DNA of 64,000 nucleotides from Methanolobus zinderi (GCF_013388255.1 NZ_CP058215.1:1426001-1490000), one strand, 5' to 3'; shown: positions 25,961-35,147, counted from the first letter of the stretch. The notes: a model not told the origin generated them from the sequence alone. Made by a program: numbers and translations.

Positions 25961-26719
25961 ATGAAAGTGGAGTTTATATTTTTAATTCTCATTCTCATGT
26001 TATCCGTACTGGTTTCCGGGTGCACCGAAACCGAAAGTATGACAAATAACGATGCACTGCTACCAGGTACGGATGATCTGTGGGAAGAAGGGGAAGAGCT
26101 GGATACGGAAGATATCGGCATTACGGATGAACAGAACATTTCAAATGGTGGGGACGGGGTTGAACCTATCACGTTGAGATTTACACAGAACGATAGTGGA
26201 ATGACTACGAATGCCATCAAGGGAGATACTCTGATAATCACACTTGAGGAGAATCCTACTACTGGATATTCATGGAACCTTTCTGCAAGTCCCGGACTTT
26301 CACTGGTAAACGAATCCTATGAGGAAAATACCGATGAGGACAAACTGATCGGGGCGGGGGGAACCCACCAGTGGCAATTCGAGGTAGAAGAAGAAGAGGA
26401 GCAGAACATTTCAGCGGTCTACAAACGTCCCTGGGAGGATATAACAGGAAACGAAACACAATTCAATCTGACCATAAATGTGATACCCAAAGATAAATTG
26501 ATAAAAGCAAACGGTACCGTCAACTACATAGAACTTGAGGGTGGATTCTACGGAATCACCGACAAAAACGGTACTCAATACGATCCTGTTAATCTAAGTG
26601 ATGAACTCAGGAAGGACGGGCTTGAGATATTCTTTGTTGCATACCCTGTAGATGACCGGGCAAGCATACACATGTGGGGTCAGCTTATACATATACGAGA
26701 GGCAACAGTTATTGGGTAA
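25961..26719 (+). CDS. Lipoprotein with chagasin-type protease inhibitor domain
   Basis: 252 residues after a strong GGAGG site. The signal ends in lipobox LVSGC. After an acidic linker, residues about 75-175 form an inhibitor I42 (chagasin) domain with all three loops: NPTTGYSW, GAGGTHQW and KRPWED. Such proteins block papain-family cysteine proteases, here at the cell surface. The C-terminal 75 residues (IKANGTVNYIELEGGFYGI) look like an additional small beta domain. A 69-aa acidic gene follows within 45 bases. Confidence 0.85.
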   Translation: MKVEFIFLILILMLSVLVSGCTETESMTNNDALLPGTDDLWEEGEELDTEDIGITDEQNISNGGDGVEPITLRFTQNDSGMTTNAIKGDTLIITLEENPTTGYSWNLSASPGLSLVNESYEENTDEDKLIGAGGTHQWQFEVEEEEEQNISAVYKRPWEDITGNETQFNLTINVIPKDKLIKANGTVNYIELEGGFYGITDKNGTQYDPVNLSDELRKDGLEIFFVAYPVDDRASIHMWGQLIHIREATVIG

Positions 26720-26763
26720 AAGGAAGAATTTGAGAAATAATCTGTTTACAGGAGATACATCGA

Positions 26764-26973
26764 ATGGATAAGCAAAAAAAGGATAAAAAGACAGAAGACC
26801 TGGAACTTCCACCTCTGGAAGAGGAAATAAAGGACTGGTGTGAAGTACCCACTGAATCGGATGATACAAAGAGTGCCGATGACCTTGAGATCGATGCATG
26901 GTGCCAGGAAACAACCGAGGAAGATATAGAGACCGATGTAGATAGTGATAAAACAAAAAAGGATAAAAAGTGA
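26764..26973 (+). CDS. Small highly charged protein with two D-x-W-C repeats
   Basis: 69 residues, almost wholly Asp, Glu, Lys and Thr, with KKDKK at both ends. Two internal repeats are seen: EEEIKDWCEVPTES and DLEIDAWCQETTEE, each centred on a Trp-Cys pair. It is probably disordered. Whether the paired Trp-Cys motifs bind metal or a partner is unknown. It likely shares the transcript of the chagasin lipoprotein. Confidence 0.65.
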   Translation: MDKQKKDKKTEDLELPPLEEEIKDWCEVPTESDDTKSADDLEIDAWCQETTEEDIETDVDSDKTKKDKK

Positions 26974-26975
26974 AC

Positions 26976-27734
26976 TTATTTGTTTTCAAATACGGGAAGT
27001 AGTGACTGGAAAATTATAGTGTTGTTCTCAAATGAGAACTGAATCGGGAAGACTTTTACGCCTGAGTCTACAGCCTTCCTGAAAGTCATGGTAAAATCAG
27101 GATCAAGCTCTCCGTTTGGAGCAAACGAGTGAGCATCCTGTCTGAATATAAGGATCATGATCACGGCCTCATGTCCTTCATCCCTTGCTTTGATAAGCTC
27201 TTCAAGATGCCTCTTTCCACGAACTGTAGGTGCATCCGGAAACAGTGCCACCCCATCCATGGCAAGCGTGCAGCCCTTCACTTCCACCCAGAAATTCCTT
27301 TCATTTTCCCTCAGAAGGAAATCAAGCCTGCTATCTCCGAACTTTTGCTCGGGGATGACCGTACCTATATCACTCAAAAAGGGGATTATTTTCTTATTCA
27401 GTACCCACTCGGATATCTTCCTGTGCCATGCTGAGTTTACAAGCACCCATTCGCCTTTGATATCCCCGGCAATAAGGTCCCAGGCAGTCTTTCTCTTAAC
27501 ACTGCTTGCTTTTCTGAGCAGTACACGGTTTCCGGGATAGACTATGTCCACAAGCCTGCCGGGATCATGGACATGCACCAGCTCTGATCTCAGTTTTTCA
27601 GGTTTTACAATATCAACGACACACAGGAACCTGTTAGGTCGTTCGACCACGATACCCTCGGCATCTGTCCCTATATTCAGTACGGGACTTCCTGAGAGCG
27701 GATAATCATTTCCTTCAGAGGTTTGACCGGACAT
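26976..27734 (-). CDS. sfsA: SfsA family protein
   Basis: 252 residues, the normal length of SfsA. An N-terminal OB-like part (RFLCVVDIVKPEKLRSELVH, HDPGRLVDIVYPGNRVLLR) is followed by a PD-(D/E)xK nuclease-like core: SRLDFLL, then WVEVKGCTL, FPDAPTVRGKRHLEEL and FPIQFSF. SfsA binds DNA; its biological role in archaea is unsettled. Its start overlaps the end of the upstream membrane-protein gene by 20 bases, so the two are probably coupled. Confidence 0.93.
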   Translation of the reverse strand: MSGQTSEGNDYPLSGSPVLNIGTDAEGIVVERPNRFLCVVDIVKPEKLRSELVHVHDPGRLVDIVYPGNRVLLRKASSVKRKTAWDLIAGDIKGEWVLVNSAWHRKISEWVLNKKIIPFLSDIGTVIPEQKFGDSRLDFLLRENERNFWVEVKGCTLAMDGVALFPDAPTVRGKRHLEELIKARDEGHEAVIMILIFRQDAHSFAPNGELDPDFTMTFRKAVDSGVKVFPIQFSFENNTIIFQSLLPVFENK

Positions 27735-28332
27735 TCTTAACCACTTCTTCTGCTATTGAATCGGCAACATGTCTTTCATAGTATCTGGCTGAGAACAGCC
27801 CCTGTGTTTTGTCCCTGAGCTCAATTGATCCACGTATGAGCAACACATTTCTGTGTTCACTGGATGTGAATACCACTGGAACATTATCATCGCTTGCCCG
27901 GAATTTTCTGAAGTATTCGGAACTTCCGGTTGACGAATAGACATACATCACATCAATTTCCGACTCCGCAGAGAACGGAGTATAAGATATATCTTCATCT
28001 GTTATAGATACGAACAAGGCCGGGTAGGGATAGTCTGCCTGTAAGCCTGAGTCAGAGGCAACTGAGACATCAAATCCTTCTGATTCAAGCTGGTTAGCTA
28101 TTTTTTTACTTAAAGCTTCATCATACATCTGGTTCTTTTCTACAAAAAGAAAAATATTTTCAGGAGCATGATCCGTCCCGTTACCTGTTGAGTAAGCACC
28201 TGAATTGGAATTTGCCATATTTTCACTTGAAGAGAAACCAAAATCCAGATATGAAAATGACAATGCGGCAAGAAGGATAACTGCAGCCGAAGCGGATATC
28301 AGTATCTTTTTATTTATTCTAAAGCGTGTCAT
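27715..28332 (-). CDS. Hypothetical membrane-anchored protein
   Basis: 205 residues from ATG at 28332 (MTRFRINKKILIS), close after GGGAG; an upstream ATG at 28392 coincides with the promoter TATA region and is unlikely. Residues 7-30 are a signal anchor, followed by a Ser/Asn-rich linker and an alpha/beta domain (FLFVEKNQMYDEALSKKIA, YPYPALFVSITDEDI, ARYYERHVADSIAEEVVKN). The layout suggests an outer-face domain. No family recognised. It overlaps sfsA. Confidence 0.65.
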   Translation of the reverse strand: MTRFRINKKILISASAAVILLAALSFSYLDFGFSSSENMANSNSGAYSTGNGTDHAPENIFLFVEKNQMYDEALSKKIANQLESEGFDVSVASDSGLQADYPYPALFVSITDEDISYTPFSAESEIDVMYVYSSTGSSEYFRKFRASDDNVPVVFTSSEHRNVLLIRGSIELRDKTQGLFSARYYERHVADSIAEEVVKNVRSNL

Positions 28333-28441
28333 CGTCTCCCGGGAAGAAAATTCATTTTCATAATCTAAATAACTTTGTCTGTACACAACCATATGTGTTT
28401 AAATAAATGATAATCAAAACTACAAATAAAGGGGATTTGCA

Positions 28442-28732
28442 ATGGATCTATTCCTGACAGAGCAAGAACTGGACGAATACACTAAGCTAAGCAGTAAGGT
28501 AGAAAAGGTTCTCATCCGGCAGCTTGACAAGATATGGAGAATAAGGGAGGGAGCACCTTTCAACGGGGAAATCCTGTTCTTTTATATTGAAGACGAGAAT
28601 ATCGTTATACACACCAAGGATCCTGTGGACAAGCTGGATCATGTGAATGTGGTCAATGTGGAGAATCTGCTGAACGACAGCAGGATAGAAAAATATAAAG
28701 AAGAGATTGAAGAGCAAAAAAAACAAGTGTAA
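28442..28732 (+). CDS. Hypothetical small soluble protein
   Basis: 96 residues after AAAGGGGA. N-terminal helical half (TEQELDEYTKLSSKVEKVLI), a central beta section (GEILFFYIEDENIVIHTKDP) and a charged C-terminal helix (IEKYKEEIEEQKKQ). Compact alpha-beta-alpha order suggests a real folded protein. Family not recognised. It shares a divergent promoter (TGTTTAAATAAATG) with the preceding minus-strand gene. Confidence 0.65.
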   Translation: MDLFLTEQELDEYTKLSSKVEKVLIRQLDKIWRIREGAPFNGEILFFYIEDENIVIHTKDPVDKLDHVNVVNVENLLNDSRIEKYKEEIEEQKKQV

Positions 28733-28760
28733 GCGAAACAGAATTCACTTAAGAACGAAT

Positions 28761-29282
28761 TCAATATATCGCTTCAAGGGTTCTCAGAGCTGCATTTTTA
28801 ATGAAACCATCCACTTCCACTTCTGATTCACCCTGATCCACCGAATCCATAAACGTACTCAGCGGCCTGTCAGAAGCAAGTACTTCTCTTACAACATCTT
28901 CGGTTGTTGTTATCTCTACTGTAGATTCTACTTCACTGGCCGATGAAACCTCACGGAAACCGGTGACTTCACCGCTATTGGTTACCGCTGTGACCATGAG
29001 ATTGTTTCCATCATTCATTTCAATGTCAGCAAATATCACATCATCCCCGGCTACTGTCAGTATCAACTGCGGAAGGATTGAAAGATTCTGGTTGTATTCG
29101 TTAACACTTTGATCCAGCTCCTCGAAAAGATCATTGCTTGCTGTACTTGTCTCGTTTGCAGTATCGGTATCATTGCTTATGTTACCGTCAACTGCATTGG
29201 CTGCCAGTACTGGGGTTGATAGCACAAGGATCCCTGCGATCAGTACCCCCAACGCTACTGCCCACTTATTGTCTATCAACAT
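28761..29282 (-). CDS. Hypothetical secreted protein
   Basis: 173 residues from ATG at 29282; the longer frame from 29381 has no support. Residues 7-28 are a Sec signal (VALGVLIAGILVLSTPVLAA) with likely cleavage after AxA. The mature part is acidic: a helix (NDLFEELDQSVNEYNQNL), then a beta-rich section (IFADIEMNDGNNLMVTAV) and helix ends (VVREVLASDRPLSTFMDSV). No family is recognised. It is divergent from the HIT gene. Confidence 0.7.
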   Translation of the reverse strand: MLIDNKWAVALGVLIAGILVLSTPVLAANAVDGNISNDTDTANETSTASNDLFEELDQSVNEYNQNLSILPQLILTVAGDDVIFADIEMNDGNNLMVTAVTNSGEVTGFREVSSASEVESTVEITTTEDVVREVLASDRPLSTFMDSVDQGESEVEVDGFIKNAALRTLEAIY

Positions 29283-29422
29283 AGTATCACTAATTAATTG
29301 TGTTCGTATGGTATAAGACCATATCCTTATTGCCGTATAGCAAATCAGGAAATAACATGTTAAATTACCAGACTCCAACAATGATAAATAATTGAATTTC
29401 CAACTTGATAAAGGTGATAAGC

Positions 29423-29836
29423 ATGGATTGTCTGTTCTGTAAGATCATTTCCGGGGAGATCCCCTCTCACAAAGTATACGAAGATGAGTTCGTTTACGCT
29501 TTTCTGGATATCTATCCCTGTTCAGAAGGCCATACCATTGTACTTCCGAAAAAGCATATTCCACGTTTTACTGAAATGGAAGAAAACGATACTTCAACTC
29601 TTTTTGAGGCTGTGAACAGAATATCAAAGGCTGTTGAGAAAACACTGGATGCCCAGGGTCTGAATGTCGGTATAAATAACGGAGAAGTTGCCGGTCAGAC
29701 GGTACCTCATGTTCATGTTCACATAATTCCGAGAGCTGAGAACGATGGAGGCGGATCCATGCACACGATCGTTGAGACCCATCCGAGTACGGATAATATA
29801 GCAGAACTTGCAGACAGGATCAGCAAGGAGTTCTGA
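29423..29836 (+). CDS. HIT-family nucleotide hydrolase/transferase
   Basis: 137 residues from ATG at 29423, after AAAGGTGA. The N-terminal CLFCKIISGEIPSHKVYE and the zinc cysteines C-x-x-C are typical, LPKKHIPRFTEM follows, and the catalytic triad lies in HVHVHIIPR. These proteins hydrolyse AMP derivatives such as aminoacyl-adenylates or dinucleoside polyphosphates in the cytoplasm. A strong terminator follows. Confidence 0.95.
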   Translation: MDCLFCKIISGEIPSHKVYEDEFVYAFLDIYPCSEGHTIVLPKKHIPRFTEMEENDTSTLFEAVNRISKAVEKTLDAQGLNVGINNGEVAGQTVPHVHVHIIPRAENDGGGSMHTIVETHPSTDNIAELADRISKEF

Positions 29837-29854
29837 ACCATAAAAAAAGCTGAA

Positions 29855-29880
29855 AATCCGGGCAAGCGGATTATTTTTTT
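29855..29880 (+). terminator. Terminator of the HIT gene
   Basis: AATCCG-GGCAAG-CGGATT stem followed by ATTTTTTT. Confidence 0.75.
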
Positions 29881-29924
29881 GAATTTTTACTTTTTGTTAA
29901 GTTAAAGCCAAATCCCTCTTAAGC

Positions 29925-30320
29925 TCATTTGCCAATAACCGTAATATCCACATTCCTTGTTCTGGGCCCGTCAAGTTCCACAAAGAATATGCTCTGCCAC
30001 GTACCAAGCATGAGTTTACCGTTATCGACATGTAATGTCTCGCTGCTGCCAAGCAGGACCGCTCTCAGGTGAGCATGTGCATTGTCATCGATCCGGTCGT
30101 GTGAATAACCGGCATTCTCGGGAACAAGCTTCCCGAGCAAGGAGAGTATATCCTTACGGAGACCGGATTCATTCTCGTTCACTATAACCGCTGTTGTCGT
30201 ATGTCTGGTGCTGACAGCGCATATGCCCTGCTGCACATTACTTTTTCTGATATGTTCACGGACTTGATCGGTTATATCTATCAGTTCCGCCTGCTTTGAT
30301 GTCTCAATCCTCATGTGCAA
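29925..30320 (-). CDS. YjbQ family protein
   Basis: 131 residues, complete single domain. Signature stretches: STRHTTTAVIVNENE, DDNAHAHLRAVLLGSS, GKLMLGTWQSIFFVELDGPR and the C-terminal VDITVIGK. The three His/Asp clusters form the metal site of the family. Members show weak thiamine phosphate synthase activity in vitro, but the physiological role is unknown. The likely start is ATG at 30314 or 30320. Confidence 0.93.
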   Translation of the reverse strand: MHMRIETSKQAELIDITDQVREHIRKSNVQQGICAVSTRHTTTAVIVNENESGLRKDILSLLGKLVPENAGYSHDRIDDNAHAHLRAVLLGSSETLHVDNGKLMLGTWQSIFFVELDGPRTRNVDITVIGK

Positions 30321-30388
30321 TCATACAAGACATTGTCTTGAATTAATAAAAAGCGAACTGTAAATCCGATGAAAATAAAAAAGAATTG

Positions 30389-30411
30389 AATTCCGGGAAA
30401 TACCCGGAATT
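30389..30411 (-). terminator. Terminator of the subtilase gene
   Basis: AATTCCGGG-TATTT-CCCGGAATT on the minus strand, followed by a T-rich run. Confidence 0.75.
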
Positions 30412-30427
30412 ACAAAGAATTCGATAT

Positions 30428-32017
30428 TCAGTATGCTGCACTGTCTGCCGTAGCAGTGTTCAGTGAAGAGTCGTATTCATACCCTTCAAGTGAAACATCT
30501 GTCACCGTGAAGGTGAATGTACCATCAGGATTCTTTTGCTGATCGGAACTCAGTACAAGCACACCGTCAGCATCGGTAACACCTGAAGCTGTCATTGTTA
30601 CCAGTCCACTCCAGTCACCTGTAACAGTTGCACCTGAAACAGGATTACCATCTGCATCCGTGATCTCTACAGTTGCATCAGCCCATACGAAATAGTTTTT
30701 CTTGCCTCTTAGGACTGAATCAGTTACAACATCCAGACTACTGACATACATCGTGACAGACGGTGCAGGATCTTCCGGTGCAGGTTCTGTGGATGAACCA
30801 TCATCAACAGAATCATCGGCAGGTTCTTCTGTGGATCCATCTGATGTGTCGTCTCCAGGTACTGCCAGACTGAAGCCGTTTACTGCTGCAAGAGCATTTA
30901 CAAGACCGTATCCGTAATAATTATCCTTACCGGTGGCACCAATATCGGTAGCAGTGTCCTGGAGTCTTGAACGGACCTCTGCAGGGTCCCATACTCCGTC
31001 ATTATCTGCATCATAGGATGTACCGGACACATCAGTATTGAGCAAAAGGGAAACTGCTCCTGATACGTGCGGTGTGGCCATACTTGTACCGCTCTTGGAG
31101 CCGTATGAACCACCCATGAGTGTGGATATTATGCCAACACCGGGAGCTGCAAGCTCGACTTCAGGTCCGTAGGATGACCAGGAAGCCCTGTTGTCATAAT
31201 AGTCAGTTGCTGCAACCGCAATAACAGAATCGAATCCTGCAGGGTAGATCACAGAGTCTCCGGTATTACCTGCAGCTGCAACTACGACAACACCACTCTC
31301 ATATGCACTGTCTACCGCATTCTTTAAAGTATAGCTGTCAGATGAGCCGCCGATACTCATTGAGATTACATCCGCGCCGTTATTTACAGCCCACTCGATA
31401 CCGGCTGCTATATCACTGTAGTAACAGACTCCTGTTTCATCACAGACCTTTACTGAGTAATATCCTGCATAAGGGGCAACACCAAGAACTCCAAATCCAT
31501 TATCTGCTGCTGCGATTGTTCCAGCTACATGGGTTCCGTGACCATAATCGTCCATAGGATCTGCATCGTTGTATGCAAAATCATAGCCACCAAGATAGTT
31601 TGCAGCAAGGTCCGGATGGTTATAATCAACACCTGTATCGATCACTGCAACTTTGATCCCACTGCCATTGAAACCTGCTGCCTGTGTGTCATCAGCATTG
31701 ATCCTGCTTACACCCCAGGGAATATCATCTTCCAGAACCTGAGCCTGAGCATCCTGCTCGATTATCTCCACATTTGGATTCTCTGACAGAGCTTCGATTG
31801 CCTTTGGTGGAAGTTCTGCGGCTACCGCAGGAATGATAGAATATTCATACTTTACATTTCCACCATGTGCCTTCACAAGTTCTGCATCTGCTTTTCCTTT
31901 GAAGCTGATCATAACCGGTACTTTTTCAATCCCGTCGGACTTTGCAGTGGCAGGTACTAACGAAAATGAAAACAAGACCGATAGAACGATTAAAAACGTT
32001 ATTGTCTGTCTGGTCAT
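30428..32017 (-). CDS. Secreted subtilisin-like serine protease (S8)
   Basis: 529 residues after AAGGTG. Signal peptide 1-25 (cleavage near PATAKS), inhibitor-I9-like propeptide about 30-95, catalytic domain about 100-385 with Asp127 (AVIDTGVD), His160 (GHGTHVAG) and Ser311 (GTSMATPH), oxyanion Asn250 (AAAGNTGD). A Ser/Asp/Pro-rich linker (about 390-425) leads to a C-terminal Ig-like domain (VEITDADGNPVSGATVTGDW). No membrane anchor or sorting signal is visible at the C-terminus, so it is probably released or held by the Ig domain. Confidence 0.95.
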   Translation of the reverse strand: MTRQTITFLIVLSVLFSFSLVPATAKSDGIEKVPVMISFKGKADAELVKAHGGNVKYEYSIIPAVAAELPPKAIEALSENPNVEIIEQDAQAQVLEDDIPWGVSRINADDTQAAGFNGSGIKVAVIDTGVDYNHPDLAANYLGGYDFAYNDADPMDDYGHGTHVAGTIAAADNGFGVLGVAPYAGYYSVKVCDETGVCYYSDIAAGIEWAVNNGADVISMSIGGSSDSYTLKNAVDSAYESGVVVVAAAGNTGDSVIYPAGFDSVIAVAATDYYDNRASWSSYGPEVELAAPGVGIISTLMGGSYGSKSGTSMATPHVSGAVSLLLNTDVSGTSYDADNDGVWDPAEVRSRLQDTATDIGATGKDNYYGYGLVNALAAVNGFSLAVPGDDTSDGSTEEPADDSVDDGSSTEPAPEDPAPSVTMYVSSLDVVTDSVLRGKKNYFVWADATVEITDADGNPVSGATVTGDWSGLVTMTASGVTDADGVLVLSSDQQKNPDGTFTFTVTDVSLEGYEYDSSLNTATADSAAY

Positions 32018-32163
32018 AAAAACACCTTTTTCTTAACTTAGTCGAACAATAAGGTAAGTGGATAGTGACCAAGTATAAGTAATTTATGAAATTAAATTAT
32101 AAAATAGCAGAAAAATAAAAGTAAAAAGATATGCAGAGCTTATATTAAAAGCTCAAAAAAATA

Positions 32164-32184
32164 AAGGACATTCAGAATGTCCTT
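32164..32184 (-). terminator. Terminator of lysA
   Basis: AAGGACATT-CTG-AATGTCCTT on the minus strand followed by TATTTTTTT. Confidence 0.75.
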
Positions 32185-32208
32185 ATAAGCCTATTCTTGA
32201 AGGATAAC

Positions 32209-33468
32209 TCAGATATCATCCAGGCCACTGAAGTCCAGCGTGGCGAAGTAGTCATCCAGTGTTTCGGCCCTTCTTATCTGTTTAAAACTTCCGTCCTCAT
32301 TGAGCAGTATCTCCGCAGAACGAAGCTTGCCGTTGTAATTGAAGCCCATTGCATGTCCATGGGCACCTGCATCATGAATTGCGAGGATATCGCCTCTTTC
32401 AACCTCCGGAAGGAGCCTGTCAATGGCAAACTTGTCGTTATTCTCACACAGGGAACCTGTAACATCGTATAGATGTGTGGGCTCATCCTTTTCTTTTCCA
32501 AGAACGGTTATGTGATGGTAGGCTCCGTACATTCCTGGACGCATGAGGTTTGCCATACTGGCATCAGTACCCACATAATCCTTGTAGATATGCTTGAGAT
32601 GCCTGACAGTTGTCACAAGATATCCGTAGGGACCTGTGATTACCCTGCCACATTCAAGATACACCTTAAGAGGATGCAGATCATTGGCCCTTATATATTC
32701 ATCATAGGCATCCCTTACACCTTCTGCTATTCTTTCATAGGATACAGGCTCCTGGTCAGGCCTGTAAGGAACTCCTATACCTCCTCCGAGGTTCACGAAT
32801 TCAAAGCTTATGTCAAGTTCCCTTGAAAGCTCTGCAACCAGTTCGAACAGTATTCTTGCTGTCTCAACAAAATAATCTGGTTCCAGTTCGTTGGATGCAA
32901 CCATTGTATGGAGTCCGAACCTCTTTACACCTTTTTCCTTCATCAGCCTGTAACCCTCAAAAAGCTGCTCTCTTGTGAAACCGTATTTTGCCTCCTCAGG
33001 GTTTCCTATAATGGCATTACCCTCTTTCAGGGAACCGGGATTGTAGCGGCAGCATACAAGCTCGGGAAGACCTGCAGTCTCTTCAAGATATTCGATATGA
33101 CTGATGTCATCCAGATTTATGATGGCACCAAGTTCCTTTGCCTTGACGAATTCCTCGGCAGGTGTATCGTTGGAGCTGAACATTATGTTCTCACCCACAA
33201 TTCCGGTCTTTTCCGCGAGAACAAGTTCAGCCAGAGAACTGCAGTCCGCACCGAAACCTTCCCTTTTTAAGATCTCCATGATGTAAGGATTAGGGAGAGC
33301 CTTTACTGCAAAATACTCCTTGAAGCCGTTAACGATGCTGAAGGCTTCTTTCAGTTTCCTTGAATTCTCAAGGATTGCCTTTCTGTCATATATATGAAAT
33401 GGAGTTGGATGTTCGGAGATTATCTCTTTGATCTTTTCCTCTGTAAATGGTAATTCCTTTGAAGCCAT
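32209..33468 (-). CDS. lysA: Diaminopimelate decarboxylase
   Basis: 419 residues after GAGGAAAACTA. Fold type III PLP enzyme: PLP lysine in YFAVKALPNP, the glycine loop in VNLGGGIGVPY, the ECGRVITGPYG substrate motif and the conserved C-terminal CENNDKFAIDR with the catalytic cysteine, then GAHGHAMGFNYN. It forms lysine from meso-diaminopimelate in the cytoplasm. It is monocistronic, bounded by a terminator. An ornithine/carboxynorspermidine decarboxylase is an alternative but the motifs favour LysA. Confidence 0.9.
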   Translation of the reverse strand: MASKELPFTEEKIKEIISEHPTPFHIYDRKAILENSRKLKEAFSIVNGFKEYFAVKALPNPYIMEILKREGFGADCSSLAELVLAEKTGIVGENIMFSSNDTPAEEFVKAKELGAIINLDDISHIEYLEETAGLPELVCCRYNPGSLKEGNAIIGNPEEAKYGFTREQLFEGYRLMKEKGVKRFGLHTMVASNELEPDYFVETARILFELVAELSRELDISFEFVNLGGGIGVPYRPDQEPVSYERIAEGVRDAYDEYIRANDLHPLKVYLECGRVITGPYGYLVTTVRHLKHIYKDYVGTDASMANLMRPGMYGAYHHITVLGKEKDEPTHLYDVTGSLCENNDKFAIDRLLPEVERGDILAIHDAGAHGHAMGFNYNGKLRSAEILLNEDGSFKQIRRAETLDDYFATLDFSGLDDI

Positions 33469-33675
33469 TAGTTTTCCTCATTTTATAGCTAGTTCGCGAT
33501 ATAGTCCATTAGAGGTAAGTACACAGATAAATAATTGTTCGGTTCCGGTTTAAGATAGCTGCTTCCTGCGGACGCATATTATATATAGAACTTGTTCGCA
33601 TAAGATAGAACGAAAATCAGCTATAAGCATAGTCATATAAATGAAGAAAACGCAAATATAAATGGAGATGAAACA

Positions 33676-34167
33676 ATGGACGATAATAGACGTCATGGAA
33701 ATGACGATGAGTCCAATGAAAAAAAGATCGAAACGATTGACCAGTTGATTGAACACATACTGGGCATGTTCGACGATGCCATCAATGAAAACAATAGGTC
33801 CGTGGTTCATGGTTTCACTATTATCAATCAGCCTGGGAAGAATCCGACAATCTTTGGTTTTGAGGGGAGGAAGCCTGTGAAACAGCACGATGAAGAGGAA
33901 AAAGAGGGAAATTTCTATATCCTGAAACAAGAACCTTTCATTGAAGTACAGCAGACAGGTGACAAAGTGCATCTGATCGCTGATCTGGGAGTCGATGAAG
34001 ACTGCATCGAATATTTTGCTTCAGATATACAAGTCGAGATCAATATGATCATTGACGGTGTGGGTGAGTCAAAAATCGTCAGACTACCAACCAAGGTGGA
34101 TCCGGAAACGGCCACATCTTCATGCAGGAATGGTGTACTGGAAGTCACCTTCGAATATCCGGAATAA
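33676..34167 (+). CDS. Hsp20-like protein (GvpH-type)
   Basis: 163 residues. N-terminal charged helix (IETIDQLIEHILGMFDDAIN), a middle segment with FTIINQPGKNPTIFGFEGRK, and a C-terminal alpha-crystallin-like beta sandwich (EPFIEVQQTGDKVHLIADLG, LPTKVDPETATSSCRNGVL then EVTFEY). This arrangement is typical of the archaeal Hsp20 relatives named after gas vesicle GvpH. No other gas vesicle gene is present, so a general chaperone role is likelier. Upstream TATA-like ATTATATATAG lies near 33580. Confidence 0.82.
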   Translation: MDDNRRHGNDDESNEKKIETIDQLIEHILGMFDDAINENNRSVVHGFTIINQPGKNPTIFGFEGRKPVKQHDEEEKEGNFYILKQEPFIEVQQTGDKVHLIADLGVDEDCIEYFASDIQVEINMIIDGVGESKIVRLPTKVDPETATSSCRNGVLEVTFEYPE

Positions 34168-34352
34168 ATGTTACAGGATGGTTCACGCTTTTAAATAAGA
34201 GCCATCCACTTTGAATTAATCTCCGGCAAATACTTAAGATACTCCTTGTTTTGTATTCAGCTTAAATGCCATTACTTATGCATCCAGACTGATGATGCTT
34301 TATTCTAATTCAGGTATGCAGGAATATGAATACAAAAAATCTTTATTAACCA

Positions 34353-34376
34353 GATTCCAATCCACAGAACGGAATC
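34353..34376 (-). terminator. Hairpin after the sirtuin gene
   Basis: GATTCC/GGAATC arms with a 12-base loop, 23 bases after the sirtuin stop; a T-rich run follows on the minus strand. The loop (TTCTGTGGATTGG) weakly resembles the core of the mtaC leader. Confidence 0.5.
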
Positions 34377-34398
34377 TTATGAGTGAGCTCCGGAAATT

Positions 34399-35136
34399 TT
34401 ATTCATCCCTGAAATAAGAGTCAAGAATCTCAAAAAAGAGCCCCAGATCCTCATATCGCAGGGTTGCATATTCATCCAGAGGAGTTTTTTTATTATTTAC
34501 TATCACGAGCTTGCCGTTATTTTTGACAGAATAAAGAGGTAGTGAAGCTGCCGGATGTACTACGAGTGAAGAGCCTATTACCACAAAGAGATCGGCACGG
34601 GAACTTTCATCAATTGCTCTTGTGATAGCTTCATGATCAAGCATCTCCCCGAAAAAGGTAATATTTGGTTTTATGAGACCATTGCATTCATCGCACCGCG
34701 GAATCAGGTCATCTCTTACTATATCTGCGATATGCTCATAGGAAAATGTTTTTCCACATGACAGACAGGTATTATTTTCAGGAGAACCGTGCAGTTCGAT
34801 GACATTCTCCAATCCTGCTTTTTGATGCAGAAGATCGATATTCTGCGTTATCACGGTTTTCACCATACCTGTTTTAGCAAGTCTTGTCAGTACATGGTGA
34901 ATGATATTGGGATCTTTCTCATGAACGTTGTAGATAAAATCCTTTGAGTGAGAATAGAAATAATCAGGATCGGAATAAAAATAATCTATATCGAATATCT
35001 TATCGGCATCGAACTTCTTATAGATACCATTGCTGCCTCTGAAATCAGGAATACCGGAAAGTGTGGAAATACCGGCACCACTGAGAAAGACACAGTGCTT
35101 CGATTCCCTGAGAAGATCGATGAATCTGTTCATCAA
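34399..35136 (-). CDS. Sir2-family NAD-dependent protein deacylase
   Basis: 245 residues. NAD site GAGISTLSGIPDFRG, catalytic region TQNIDLLHQKAGL with the active His in VIELHGS, zinc cysteines C-x-x-C (NTCLSCGK) and C-x-x-C (RCDECN), then PNITFFGEML, GSSLVVHPA and VNNKKTPLD. It removes acyl groups from lysines, for example of chromatin proteins or acetyl-CoA synthetase. TATA-like CTATAAAC 25 bases before the ATG suggests a leaderless mRNA. A spaced repeat array precedes the promoter. Confidence 0.95.
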   Translation of the reverse strand: MMNRFIDLLRESKHCVFLSGAGISTLSGIPDFRGSNGIYKKFDADKIFDIDYFYSDPDYFYSHSKDFIYNVHEKDPNIIHHVLTRLAKTGMVKTVITQNIDLLHQKAGLENVIELHGSPENNTCLSCGKTFSYEHIADIVRDDLIPRCDECNGLIKPNITFFGEMLDHEAITRAIDESSRADLFVVIGSSLVVHPAASLPLYSVKNNGKLVIVNNKKTPLDEYATLRYEDLGLFFEILDSYFRDE

Positions 35137-35147
35137 TCATAGTTGCA

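Noticed and set aside
33676-34167. Gas vesicle cluster member
   Set aside because: The Hsp20-like protein resembles GvpH but no gvpA or other gas vesicle gene lies in the window.
34353-34376. Hairpin loop resembling the mtaC-leader core as a fourth copy
   Set aside because: 11 of 14 matches with an internal gap against the core; the simple terminator explanation suffices.
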